Shown here in pieces: positions 1 through 8,092 of a stretch of DNA of 50,963 nt. Position 1 is the stretch's first letter, and the number at the start of each line of letters is the position of its first letter. The translations under genes and the position numbers were made by a program. The stretch comes from Mariaggregatimicrobium sp964498785 (GTDB lineage: Bacteria; Zhuqueibacterota; Zhuqueibacteria; Thermofontimicrobiales; Thiofontviventaceae), in NCBI GenBank assembly GCA_964498785.1, contig CAZCJL010000042.1, positions 1-50,963 of the forward strand. The letters are read 5' to 3'. Under the pieces are notes generated by a model, which ran no database searches, had not been told where the DNA came from, and saw nothing but the letters and a program-made list of their open reading frames with translations.

Positions 1-307
1 TGTTGATAATCAATCGGAACAATTACTCACCCATCGGTTACTGTTGATGAAATGAGCTGGCGAACGTGCGTCGCACGTAACTTTCGTTTGGGCTGCAAAA
101 GAATAACCTTGACTCAAACGCTGTGTGTACGCGTTGTTTATTATAGATTTCCGAGGTCTTCGAGACTTCGGAAATCTGAGTGCGCCGTCGATCTATTTTA
201 AAAACCTTGAATCTTTCCTTCAAAATTCTTATATTCGAAAAAAATAATCGTGCAAAACAAAGTCAAATATCAAGCTAATTCATGACTAGTGGAGGGAAGT
301 CTAAACA
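1..307. other. Intergenic region, no supported gene
   Basis: No convincing coding frame lies here. The short minus-strand open frame at 38-223 runs through two palindromes and has no recognisable ribosome binding site. The region holds a short palindrome at 64-78 (arms of 7 bases around one T), a longer hairpin at 145-177 listed separately, and the ribosome binding site GGAGGG at about 292-297 that serves the decayed permease gene. Confidence 0.6.
145..177. repeat. 33-nt palindromic hairpin element
   Basis: The arms AGATTTCCGAGGTCT (145-159) and AGACTTCGGAAATCT (163-177) are complementary over 15 positions with one G-T wobble and a 3-base loop, TCG. There is no T-run on either strand, so it is not a typical intrinsic terminator. 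It is more likely a REP-like dispersed palindrome. A shorter palindrome at 2523-2537 equals this one with its central 18 bases removed. Confidence 0.7.
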
Positions 308-1020
308 ATGAACCTCGGATTACTTGCACTGTTCGCTTTCACACCGATTTTACTGGCTGCTGTATTATCGTTTGCGCTTCGTATGCCGGCAAAACGCGCG
401 ATGCCGGTTGTGTTTATAGCATCTGGAATTATTGCTTACTTTGCATGGAATGTCTCGCTGTCACATATCGCGGCAGTTCTGATCACTTATTTCCTGCATC
501 GGATGAATATCAGAGAATTGTCAGCCGCAGTGCTCGAATCCGTAAAAATTTTACTCGGCGCAGGCTTCGTACTGATTTTCACTGTTCCCATAGTGCGAAT
601 TTATATAAATTCGGGAATAAATTTTTCAGGACTCGAAAGTATGCCAATCACCCTGGCGAGATGGGTTGCGGCAACAGTGGGTAACGTTTGGCTTTTTTTG
701 CGCCGTTCATCGTCGCAATGGGCGCATTCATCGCCGGAAGCAATACGGTTAGCAATTTGATGTTCAGTCTGCTTCAATACAGTGTGGCGCATCAATTATT
801 GATCTCCGGTAGTTTAACTGTCGCTTTGCAGGCAGTGGGCGCTGCTGCGGGAAACATGATCGCCATCCATAATGTTGTGGCTGCTTCGGCGACTGTTTGA
901 TTGCTGGGAAAAGAAGGGGTAATTCTCAGCAAGACTATTTTGCCCACGATTTATTATACGGTGAGTGTGGGGTTATTAGGACTTGCAGCGGTTTATATTT
1001 TTCAAGTACATTTGATTTGA
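308..1020 (+). pseudogene. Decayed L-lactate permease (LctP/LldP family)
   Basis: This is the remnant of a lactate:proton symporter of the inner membrane. The N-terminus (about 60 residues, including the family-like RMPAKRAMPVVF stretch) is joined directly to the C-terminal third, which keeps NSGIN, AGSNTVSN and the AVGAAAGNM / HNVVAASATV region. Family members have about 550 residues and only about 237 remain, so roughly 300 are missing. Two further lesions are visible. A T7 tract at 693-699 needs one more T to keep the WLFFAPF reading, which gives a frameshift. An in-frame TGA at 898-900 sits where the family has Gly, and the frame then continues with LLGKEG to a TGA at 1018-1020. The ribosome binding site GGAGGG lies about 10 bases before the ATG. 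Identification of the family is firm; the gene is not functional. Confidence 0.85.
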
Positions 1021-1165
1021 TACGATAAGTTATAAAAAATACAATAATCACGAAGTACACAAAAAAATTGAATTTAAATTTAAACCGCAGAAGAACCAGC
1101 AATCATTCATGAAGCCTAAATATTATACTTTTAACATAAATTTAAAATAAAAAAGGAGTTTAAAG

Positions 1166-1675
1166 ATGGATTTTTTTGAATTAATCGAAAACCGTTACAG
1201 TGTCCGGGAATATCAATCACGACCAGTGGAAGCGGAAAAACTTAATAAAATATTGGAAGCGGCTAACCTTGCGCCGACCGCAGGAAACCGTCAACCGTTT
1301 TGTCTCATTCTTATTAAAACAGAGGGTCGAAAAGATGAATTAAAACGCATTTATGGGAAAGAATGGTTTGTTCAGGCGCCAATCGTTATTGCTGCCTGCG
1401 CCGTTCTCTCGGAATCATGGACAAGAAAAGACGGCCAAAAGTATGCTGACGTGGACACCACAATTGCCATGGATCATTTAATTCTGGCAGCAGCGAGTCT
1501 CGGACTGGGAACTTGCTGGATCGCTGCATTTGATCCCGCAGCAGCACGGGAAATTTTACAATTACCAGACGATGTTGAACCCATCGCATTTACCCCACTG
1601 GGTTATCCGGACGATGAGTTACGCCCCAAAAAACGAAAAAATCTAAAAGAGATTGTTCATTATGAAAAATGGTAA
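1166..1675 (+). CDS. Nitroreductase family protein
   Basis: A 169-residue flavoenzyme of the nitroreductase superfamily, which uses FMN and NAD(P)H to reduce nitro groups, quinones or similar electron acceptors in the cytoplasm. The start shows the family pattern: FFELIENRYSVREYQ at residues 3-17 (the RxSxRxF-type FMN-binding region), then APTAGNRQPF at about 37-46, and a C-terminal GYP-DDE segment. The length fits the short single-domain members. A good ribosome binding site (AAAGGAG) precedes the ATG. The next gene starts about 15 bases after the stop, so the two are probably co-transcribed. The physiological substrate cannot be read from the sequence. Confidence 0.9.
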   Translation: MDFFELIENRYSVREYQSRPVEAEKLNKILEAANLAPTAGNRQPFCLILIKTEGRKDELKRIYGKEWFVQAPIVIAACAVLSESWTRKDGQKYADVDTTIAMDHLILAAASLGLGTCWIAAFDPAAAREILQLPDDVEPIAFTPLGYPDDELRPKKRKNLKEIVHYEKW

Positions 1676-1690
1676 ATAATGAGGTATCCG

Positions 1691-2062
1691 ATGAAAGACA
1701 TTATAATTTCTGTTGAAAATATTCGCTTAAAAGCGCACCTTGATAATTCAGCAACCGCTGAAAAAATATATTCTTCTTTACCCATTGAAGGAACGGTAAA
1801 AACCTGGGGCGATGAAATTTATTTCGACATTCCGGTGGCAATCAATCAGGCTCCGGATGCTGTAGCAGATGTCGAAGTCGGTACGCTCGGTTACTGGCCG
1901 GTTGGTAGTGCATTTTGCATTTTCTTCGGCAAAACACCGGTCAGCACGGCCGACAAACCGCGCGCTGCAAGTCCTGTCAATATTTTCGGAGTTGTTATAG
2001 ACGACCCCGCGATTTTGAAGGTAGTTGAGGATGGTGCGCGAATAACGGTTTCAAAAGCATAA
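1691..2062 (+). CDS. Cyclophilin-like fold protein (TM1367/DUF369 type)
   Basis: A 123-residue protein resembling the small cyclophilin-fold family often annotated as cyclophilin-like or DUF369. Supporting features are the central EIYFDIPV segment, the GTLGYWPVGSAFCIFFG stretch (family consensus is a glycine-rich loop followed by an aliphatic/aromatic strand) and a closing short beta segment. Its biochemical function is unknown; members are not shown to be active prolyl isomerases. I chose the ATG at 1691 because GAGGT lies 6-10 bases upstream. An ATG at 1679 would add four residues but has no such site. It follows the nitroreductase gene closely. Confidence 0.75.
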   Translation: MKDIIISVENIRLKAHLDNSATAEKIYSSLPIEGTVKTWGDEIYFDIPVAINQAPDAVADVEVGTLGYWPVGSAFCIFFGKTPVSTADKPRAASPVNIFGVVIDDPAILKVVEDGARITVSKA

Positions 2063-2083
2063 GAATAGTCAAGAGGAAATTTT

Positions 2084-2512
2084 ATGAAATCGCTTATAAT
2101 TTTACTGACAGCATTTTTATTGATCGCAGCACAGCACCCGAAAAGTGAATCCGGAGAAAACATGAACATTCAATCAAAAAGCAAACTGGCAGTCGTCTGG
2201 ACCAGCGGCGACCCCGAAGTGGCGCACAATGTATGTTTTATGTATACGCTTAATGCGAAGAAACAGGCCTGGTTTGATGAAGTCGTTCTGATCGTATGGG
2301 GACCATCCGCGTGGTTATTGGCAGAAGATGATTCGTTGCAGGTAAAGATCAAGGCAATAAAAAAGGACGGAGTGATTCTCGAAGCGTGCAAAGCATGTGC
2401 TGATATGTACGGAGTTTCAGAAGATCTGGAAAAACTTGGTATTGATGTAAAATATATGGGCGCGCCTCTTTCCGATATGCTGAAGGGAAATTGGAAAGTG
2501 CTGACTTTTTGA
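2084..2512 (+). CDS. DsrE-like protein with signal sequence
   Basis: A 142-residue protein. A hydrophobic N-terminal segment (residues 4-16) looks like a signal peptide or anchor, so the protein is probably periplasmic or membrane-attached. The rest resembles the DsrE/DsrF-like fold: an alternating alpha/beta pattern beginning KLAVVWTSGD, then DEVVLIVWGPSAW, and a Cys-containing ACKACADMYGVSED motif near residue 105 like the conserved cysteine region of DsrE-type sulfur-relay proteins. A role in sulfur or persulfide handling is inference only. A ribosome binding site (AAGAGGAA) precedes the ATG. It is the third gene of a short plus-strand run with the nitroreductase and cyclophilin-like genes. 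Confidence 0.7.
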   Translation: MKSLIILLTAFLLIAAQHPKSESGENMNIQSKSKLAVVWTSGDPEVAHNVCFMYTLNAKKQAWFDEVVLIVWGPSAWLLAEDDSLQVKIKAIKKDGVILEACKACADMYGVSEDLEKLGIDVKYMGAPLSDMLKGNWKVLTF

Positions 2513-2522
2513 TAATTTTTTT

Positions 2523-2537
2523 AGATTTCGGAAATCT
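2523..2537. repeat. Short palindrome, collapsed form of the 145-177 hairpin
   Basis: AGATTTCGGAAATCT is a perfect palindrome around one base. It matches exactly what remains if the inner 18 bases of the hairpin at 145-177 are removed. It sits between the DsrE-like gene and the stop codon of the convergent decarboxylase gene. It has no T-run after it on either strand. Confidence 0.55.
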
Positions 2538-2549
2538 GTTCTAATTAAA

Positions 2550-3557
2550 TTAAAAAAGATGCTCATTACAGAGATAAGCTCCTTTACCCGGACGAACCGG
2601 GATCATTTTTTTTACTCCATCCAATACGGCAAGCTCGGATTGCAGCGCGTCCAAATCAGATGTGCGGCAGAGGCAGTGCACGTTCGGTCCCGCATCGATG
2701 GTGAAGTAGGTTTCCAAGCCCTGCTGGCGCAGGCTCATGACTTTTTTTATTATCCGCAGTGTATCGGGATTCCAGTAAAACAGCGGCGGTTCAGAGGTCA
2801 TCATCACCGCGTGCATATATTTGCAATTTTCTTCTGCAATTTTGCCAACATTTCTAAAATCATGATTCAGAATTGCCTGCCGCATTTCCACGACCTGCTC
2901 TGTCGATTTTTGGATCCGAATCTGGTTAAATGGACTTGACTGTGAAAATTCATGTCCCTGGTCAGAGGTGATTTCTTTTTCTGATTCATCCACAATTGCA
3001 ATCACTGTTCTTAAATCACACTGCTCAGGTTCACAAATCTGTTCTGCGTAAGAGTTCTCATGAGAATCTGCCGAATGGAAGCAGACAAAACCATCATGCA
3101 GCGAGCGCGCGGCTGATCCAGAACCCAGCCGTGCAATTGTACTTAATTTTTCTTTAACGATTTTTAAATTAAGGGCAGAGGCTGTGGCCACTGTTAATGC
3201 AGCAAATGCAGAAGCTGATGAAGCAAGCCCTGCCTGTGTCGCAAAATCATTAATGCTATTCATTCTAAAATTGAGATTTGTTTTTGCAATTAGGCGTAAC
3301 TCATCGACAACTTTCAAAATGCGTTCCATTTTCCGGCCGCGCAGCATTTCTCCATTCACTTCAGCAAAATCCATCTTGTAAATTTCAGAGAAATGGATTG
3401 TTGTTTTCGTTTGTAAATTCGTATCCTTGCTTAGACTATTTTTTGTAAAGCTGATATTATCATTCAGCGGAATGTTTAAATGGGAATCAGTGGTTGGATT
3501 ACGTCCCCAATATTTGATTAATGCGATATTTGAATGCGCGATGGCTGTTGCTTTCAA
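2550..3557 (-). CDS. mvaD: Diphosphomevalonate decarboxylase
   Basis: A 335-residue GHMP-superfamily enzyme of the mevalonate route to isopentenyl diphosphate. It decarboxylates mevalonate 5-diphosphate in an ATP-dependent step in the cytoplasm. The diagnostic start AHSNIALIKYWGR (residues 7-19) followed by LNIPLNDNISFT is present. So are the glycine/serine-rich GSGSAARSL loop near residue 146 and the late TIDAGPNVH segment that contributes active-site residues. The start is a TTG codon with AGGAAA about 6 bases upstream. No other mevalonate-pathway gene is in the window. A phosphomevalonate decarboxylase specificity cannot be excluded from sequence reading. Confidence 0.88.
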   Translation of the reverse strand: MKATAIAHSNIALIKYWGRNPTTDSHLNIPLNDNISFTKNSLSKDTNLQTKTTIHFSEIYKMDFAEVNGEMLRGRKMERILKVVDELRLIAKTNLNFRMNSINDFATQAGLASSASAFAALTVATASALNLKIVKEKLSTIARLGSGSAARSLHDGFVCFHSADSHENSYAEQICEPEQCDLRTVIAIVDESEKEITSDQGHEFSQSSPFNQIRIQKSTEQVVEMRQAILNHDFRNVGKIAEENCKYMHAVMMTSEPPLFYWNPDTLRIIKKVMSLRQQGLETYFTIDAGPNVHCLCRTSDLDALQSELAVLDGVKKMIPVRPGKGAYLCNEHLF

Positions 3558-3582
3558 AGTATTTTCCTGTTCTCATAAAAAT

Positions 3583-3606
3583 GAAGTCCCAAATAATTGG
3601 GACTTC
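3583..3606 (-). terminator. Intrinsic terminator of the hsp20 gene
   Basis: The 10-bp arms GAAGTCCCAA and TTGGGACTTC enclose a 4-base loop. Read on the minus strand, the hairpin is followed by ATTTTTAT. It lies after the small heat-shock gene and just before the mvaD start, so it separates the two transcripts. Confidence 0.75.
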
Positions 3607-3677
3607 GTTCATTATCTCACGTCAATTTACATCGCGTAAATTGTAATGAATTAATTTTAGCTGTAATGATAATCACT

Positions 3678-4121
3678 TTATCCGACGCTAATGGCGATCT
3701 CACGCGGTTTCACATCTTCTTTTTTGGGAAGAGTAATGCTAAGAACACCATTCGTATAATCTGCCTTTATTTTCTCTGAATCAATTTTTGAAGATAACGT
3801 AAAGCTTCTTTCGAATTTTCCGAAAGAGCGTTCGCTGTAATGAAGATTTTCATTTTCCTGGTCATTTTTCTTTTCCCCGTAAATTGCCAACGTATTTTCA
3901 GTAACATTGATTTTAATATCTTCTTTTTTCAGACCTGGCAATTCCGCGTAGATCACATAATTATCTTTGTTTTCAACGGTATCGATTCTCGGCATCCAGG
4001 CTCGTTCTAATTTCTCTTTATGAGTTGTTGCAAAATTCGAGAATCGATCAAACATATTCAGCATTTCCTGTTTCATCATTTCATCCGTTGGATTTAAATT
4101 TTTCCATCTTGTAATAGCCAT
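3678..4121 (-). CDS. Small heat-shock protein, Hsp20/alpha-crystallin family
   Basis: A 147-residue ATP-independent holdase chaperone that binds unfolding proteins in the cytoplasm. The alpha-crystallin domain spans roughly residues 42-140. The beta-strand-rich core includes YVIYAELPGLKKEDIKI and the hallmark GVLSITLPK near the end, followed by a short C-terminal tail (REIAISVG) that contains an I-x-I/V-like oligomerisation motif. The length is typical. The ribosome binding site AGGAGG lies 7 bases before the ATG. The gene sits downstream of the clpC operon terminator and has its own terminator, so it appears to be a single-gene unit. A weak -24/-12-like element (TGGCAT at 4194 reading leftward) lies upstream, but its -12 half does not match. 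Confidence 0.93.
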   Translation of the reverse strand: MAITRWKNLNPTDEMMKQEMLNMFDRFSNFATTHKEKLERAWMPRIDTVENKDNYVIYAELPGLKKEDIKINVTENTLAIYGEKKNDQENENLHYSERSFGKFERSFTLSSKIDSEKIKADYTNGVLSITLPKKEDVKPREIAISVG

Positions 4122-4327
4122 AATTCGTCCTCCTCTCAGTTATTCATTTTTCTTGTTAAGTAAACTATTTGGGATAGAGTCAAATTATATGCCAAAAGGA
4201 ATTTACAATTCATTTCATTAATTTTTATAAATTTATCGACAATGACATTAAAATAACCAGTACATTCAAATTTGCAGAAAAAGTGTCAAATCGACATACT
4301 CAATCAAACCAAATGTCATTAAACAGA

Positions 4328-4361
4328 AAACGCCCTGATCACCAATGCAACCAGGGCGTTT
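4328..4361 (-). terminator. Intrinsic terminator of the clpC operon
   Basis: The 10-bp arms AAACGCCCTG (4328-4337) and CAGGGCGTTT (4352-4361) close a 14-base loop. On the minus strand the hairpin is followed by TTCTGTTT and begins about 24 bases after the clpC stop codon. Confidence 0.8.
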
Positions 4362-4385
4362 ATAAAAAGTTTACGTTATTAATAA

Positions 4386-6863
4386 CTACTTAACTGTTGT
4401 ATTATTATTATCATCATCAGAATCAATTTTAGCAGCACGGCGTTTCAATTCCACAAATTCCAGGTCTTCCCCTTTTCCTCGTTTTACCTGAATTGTGCTA
4501 CCATCAGAAAAATTACCTTTTAAGATTTCTTCAGCGATTGGGTCTTCAATATATCGCTGAATGGTTCTTCTTAGAGGTCTGGCGCCGGAAACCGGATCAA
4601 AGCCTCTTTCGGCAATAAATTCTTTTGCTCCTTTTGTCAGAATAATGTCGATTTCCCGGTCTGCAACTTTTTCCAGCATATCAGCAATAACCAGATCAAC
4701 GATTTTAATTATGTCTTGTTCCAAGAGATACCGGAAAACAACAAGTTCATCAATTCTATTGATAAATTCCGGATTCATAATTCGTCTCATTTCTTCCAGA
4801 ACGCGCGATTTCATGGATTCGTATTCATCTTCTTCATTACTTTTTGCGAATCCAAATCCACCACCTTTTTTAATTTGACGTGCTCCAATATTTGAAGTCA
4901 TAATTAAAATAGTATTTTTAAAATCAACTTTTCTACCCAGCCCATCTGTTACACGTCCTTCATCAAGTATCTGAAGCAAGATATTAAACACATCCGGGTG
5001 CGCTTTTTCGATTTCATCAAATAACACAACTGAGTACGGATGGCGCCGCACTTTTTCAGTGAGTTGCCCTCCCTCTTCATAACCGACATATCCCGGAGGA
5101 GCGCCGACAAGCCTGGAAACGGAAAATTTTTCCATATATTCGGACATATCAATTCGCACCAGCGCTTCCATATCTTCAAATAAATAGGCAGCTAATTCTT
5201 TTGCTAATTGCGTTTTACCAACCCCGGTTGGTCCCAGAAATATGAACGAACCAATCGGACGATTCGGATCTTTCAATCCGGCTCTGGTTCTTTGAATTGC
5301 TTTTGATAGCAATGTAACCACTTTATCTTGGCCAATAATTCGCTTTTTCAATTCGTTTTCCATGCCGAGAAGTTTTTCATATTCCGATTGTGCTACTTTA
5401 TTAACAGGAATACCGGTCATCATTGCCACAACATCGGCAACGTCTTTTTCCGTTACTTTTGCCATAGTTTGGTTTTCACTTTCCTGCCACGAACGTTTCG
5501 CTTCCTCCAGTTTTCGAGACAGACGTTTTTCCTGATCCCGGTAAATTGCCGCCTGTTCAAATTCCTGTGCTTTTATCACAGCATCTTTTTCCTGACGAAT
5601 CTTTTTGATCTTTTCTTCAAGTGTCAGGATTTCTTCCGGTACGACGATATTTGCTAAATGAACCATGGCGCCGGTCTCATCCAAAACATCGATTGCTTTA
5701 TCCGGAAAATATTTATCCGTAATATAGCGATCAGCTAATTTCACAGTTGCACGAATTGCCGCTTGTGCATAGTTCACATGATGATGTTCTTCATATCGCT
5801 CTTTAAGACCTTCAATGATCTGAATGGTTTCCTCTGCTGATGGTGGATCAACCATAATTTTTTGAAATCGTCTTTCCAGCGCGCCATCTTTTTCGATATA
5901 TTGTCTATATTCATCCAGTGTGGTGGCTCCGATACACTGCAACTCACCCCGTGCAAGCGCTGGTTTAAACATGTTAGAAGCATCCAGAGAGCCGGACGCT
6001 CCGCCAGCCCCGACAATAGTATGCAACTCATCAATAAAAAGAATAATATCTTTTACTTTAACAAGTTCATTCATAATCGCTTTCATGCGTTCTTCAAATT
6101 GGCCTCTGTATTTTGTTCCGGCGACAATTGAGCCAATATCCAGCGTTACAACGCGTTTACCATGCAATACTCTGGGAACTTTTTTCTGGATAATACGCAT
6201 TGCCAAACCTTCTGCAATCGCTGTTTTACCAACGCCAGGTTCACCAATCAATACCGGATTATTTTTTTTACGACGGCTCAAAATTTGAGCGACACGCTGA
6301 ATTTCATCATTTCGTCCGATAATTGGATCAAGCTCACCTTTTATCGCCAGGGCTGTTAAATCTCTGCCAAAATGATCCAATGCCGGAGTTTTCGATCTTT
6401 TTTGACCACCTTCACGGGTCGTCGGAGTTCCTCTCAAAATATTCTCCAATTCTTCTCGTACAGCATCATAATTTATTTCAAATGTTTGCAGTACTTGCGC
6501 AGCCACACCTTCTTTTTCTTTCACTAACGCTAACAACAGGTGCTCCGTTCCGGTTACATCAGAACGATATTTTTCAGCTTCCATATAAGCCATTTTAAGA
6601 ATTTTTTCAGCACGCTTTGTTAGGGGTATATCGCCGATGGTCATGGTATCGCCAGTCGTTTTTACCGCATCTTCGATTGATTTCCTGAGCTCATCGATAT
6701 CACATCCCAAATTTTTCAGTACTTCAATCCCGACGCCTTCACCTTCCCGGATCAATCCTAATAACAGATGTTCGGTTCCGATATAATCATGTCCCAATCG
6801 CAACGCTTCTTCTCTTGAATACTGAATCACCATTTGCACCCGACTTGAGAAATTTTTTCTCAT
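4386..6863 (-). CDS. clpC: ClpC, ATP-dependent unfoldase subunit of Clp protease
   Basis: An 825-residue Hsp100 unfoldase that feeds substrates into ClpP. The domains, in order, are: a double-repeat Clp N-domain (about 1-145); the first AAA+ module with Walker A GEPGVGKT (207-214) and Walker B LFIDE (275-279); a middle coiled-coil domain with a UVR-type motif (about 405-465); and the second AAA+ module with Walker A GPTGVGKT (544-551), Walker B VVLFDE (612-617) and sensor-1 Ser-Asn (657-658). A GFGF segment (669-672) sits at the ClpP-docking loop position. All catalytic residues are intact. It is the last gene of the operon behind mcsA and mcsB, whose products mark and select its substrates in Bacillus. 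clpP is not in the window. No CtsR-type heptad repeat is visible upstream. Confidence 0.96.
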   Translation of the reverse strand: MRKNFSSRVQMVIQYSREEALRLGHDYIGTEHLLLGLIREGEGVGIEVLKNLGCDIDELRKSIEDAVKTTGDTMTIGDIPLTKRAEKILKMAYMEAEKYRSDVTGTEHLLLALVKEKEGVAAQVLQTFEINYDAVREELENILRGTPTTREGGQKRSKTPALDHFGRDLTALAIKGELDPIIGRNDEIQRVAQILSRRKKNNPVLIGEPGVGKTAIAEGLAMRIIQKKVPRVLHGKRVVTLDIGSIVAGTKYRGQFEERMKAIMNELVKVKDIILFIDELHTIVGAGGASGSLDASNMFKPALARGELQCIGATTLDEYRQYIEKDGALERRFQKIMVDPPSAEETIQIIEGLKERYEEHHHVNYAQAAIRATVKLADRYITDKYFPDKAIDVLDETGAMVHLANIVVPEEILTLEEKIKKIRQEKDAVIKAQEFEQAAIYRDQEKRLSRKLEEAKRSWQESENQTMAKVTEKDVADVVAMMTGIPVNKVAQSEYEKLLGMENELKKRIIGQDKVVTLLSKAIQRTRAGLKDPNRPIGSFIFLGPTGVGKTQLAKELAAYLFEDMEALVRIDMSEYMEKFSVSRLVGAPPGYVGYEEGGQLTEKVRRHPYSVVLFDEIEKAHPDVFNILLQILDEGRVTDGLGRKVDFKNTILIMTSNIGARQIKKGGGFGFAKSNEEDEYESMKSRVLEEMRRIMNPEFINRIDELVVFRYLLEQDIIKIVDLVIADMLEKVADREIDIILTKGAKEFIAERGFDPVSGARPLRRTIQRYIEDPIAEEILKGNFSDGSTIQVKRGKGEDLEFVELKRRAAKIDSDDDNNNTTVK

Positions 6864-6968
6864 TACAATCTCCCTATATAATAACTATTTGATAAACAAT
6901 AACAATTTCAATCATCTAATTTAAAACCGATATTCAATCGTTTTCTCTGTAAACATACAATATTTTTT

Positions 6969-8078
6969 TTATAAATCCAACTTATTTCTTAAAAAATTCG
7001 CTCGCAACATATCTCTGTTATCGGCTAATTCACGCTTTCCGTAATATTTTTGTAAATGCACGGGTTGTACGCCAACAAGCAATTCGTTAAAAATCTTTTT
7101 GTCAATTTTTTCAATATATTTCAACGCAACTCCAAATCGTATATTGGAAATTAAATTAATCGCCTCTATGGAAGTTATTAATTTCGCGTATTTCAGTGTT
7201 CCGTAACTGCGGCCGATTTTATCTTCTATTTCAATGCTTTTCTTTTCATAAAGACGTTTTCGCTCTTCTCTTTCCATGTGAATGAGTTCTTCAACAACCT
7301 GCCGCAACCTCTCAATAAGACCAGATTCTGTACGCCCAAGAGTTAATTGATTTGAAATCTGGAATATATTACCCAGGGCTTCCGTACCCTCTCCGTAAAA
7401 TCCTCGTAATGTAATTTCACCCGGAATATAATTCTTGATAATTAATTCCAACTTATCAGATAACGCAATTCCTGGTAAATGTATAAACACCGAAATACGT
7501 AATCCGGTTCCAGTATTTGTGGGGCACGATGTCAAATATCCAAACTGATCCGAATAGGCATAGTCAAGAAATTCAGACATTTCATCGTCGATTTTACTTA
7601 CGGTATTCCAGGCTTTTTCGATTTCCAGCCCGGATTCAAATCCCTGGATTCGTAAATGATCTTCTTCGTTGATCATAATACTCACCATCTCGTCTGCTCC
7701 GATAATCAGTCCGCAGGGTGAATGCTGGTGAACCATTTCAGAGCTGATAAGACGCCGCTCCATCAGAAACTGCCTATCCTGTTCCTTGATTTCACAGACA
7801 CGAATATAAACTGAATCCTTTAAATCCGTCACATTACCGTAATTATTTTTTACAATGCCGAGAATCTCAGTCAACATTTCGTCGGATGCATTTCCCGGAA
7901 AAATAAACTTTCTCAAATTTCGTGCTAATCGAACTCTGCTGGAAATAACAATATCCGATTCTTTGCCAGAGCCATCCAGCCATTTGCCATAATGCTCGGC
8001 CAGTGTATTGACACGTTTAGTGTATATATTATCGGCAGAACTGCTTTCGAATGAAGAATTTTTATTTGTAGTGCCCAT
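6969..8078 (-). CDS. mcsB: McsB, protein arginine kinase
   Basis: A 369-residue kinase of the phosphagen-kinase fold that phosphorylates arginine side chains of proteins, tagging them for ClpCP. Family motifs are present: SSRVRLARNL (46-55) in the nucleotide-binding region, INEEDHLRIQ (136-145), and the catalytic-site stretch SCPTNTGTGLR (184-194). Near the C-terminus, RDMLRA (355-360) matches the RDxxRA motif that in Bacillus McsB binds phosphoarginine allosterically. The length is close to the Bacillus protein plus a short N-terminal extension rich in Ser and Asn. The gene follows mcsA by 14 bases and precedes clpC by about 105, all in one operon. Confidence 0.95.
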   Translation of the reverse strand: MGTTNKNSSFESSSADNIYTKRVNTLAEHYGKWLDGSGKESDIVISSRVRLARNLRKFIFPGNASDEMLTEILGIVKNNYGNVTDLKDSVYIRVCEIKEQDRQFLMERRLISSEMVHQHSPCGLIIGADEMVSIMINEEDHLRIQGFESGLEIEKAWNTVSKIDDEMSEFLDYAYSDQFGYLTSCPTNTGTGLRISVFIHLPGIALSDKLELIIKNYIPGEITLRGFYGEGTEALGNIFQISNQLTLGRTESGLIERLRQVVEELIHMEREERKRLYEKKSIEIEDKIGRSYGTLKYAKLITSIEAINLISNIRFGVALKYIEKIDKKIFNELLVGVQPVHLQKYYGKRELADNRDMLRANFLRNKLDL

Positions 8079-8092
8079 TCGATTTCTTTGAC

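Noticed and set aside
38..223. Minus-strand frame at the left edge
   Set aside because: It passes through two palindromes, has no ribosome binding site and no recognisable residues pattern.
289..684. Plus-strand frame overlapping the permease remnant in another frame
   Set aside because: It is a shadow; the family motifs are all in the frames described for the permease.
898..900. TGA in the permease gene as a recoded glycine codon (as in some candidate phyla)
   Set aside because: Intact genes in the window end with TGA (for example the DsrE-like gene at 2512 and the ATP10-like gene at 41453), and the permease also has a frameshift and a large deletion, so it is simply a pseudogene.
6864..6968. 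CtsR-type heptad operator near mcsB/clpC
   Set aside because: No tandem GGTCAAA-like repeats found here or before hsp20; single matches only.
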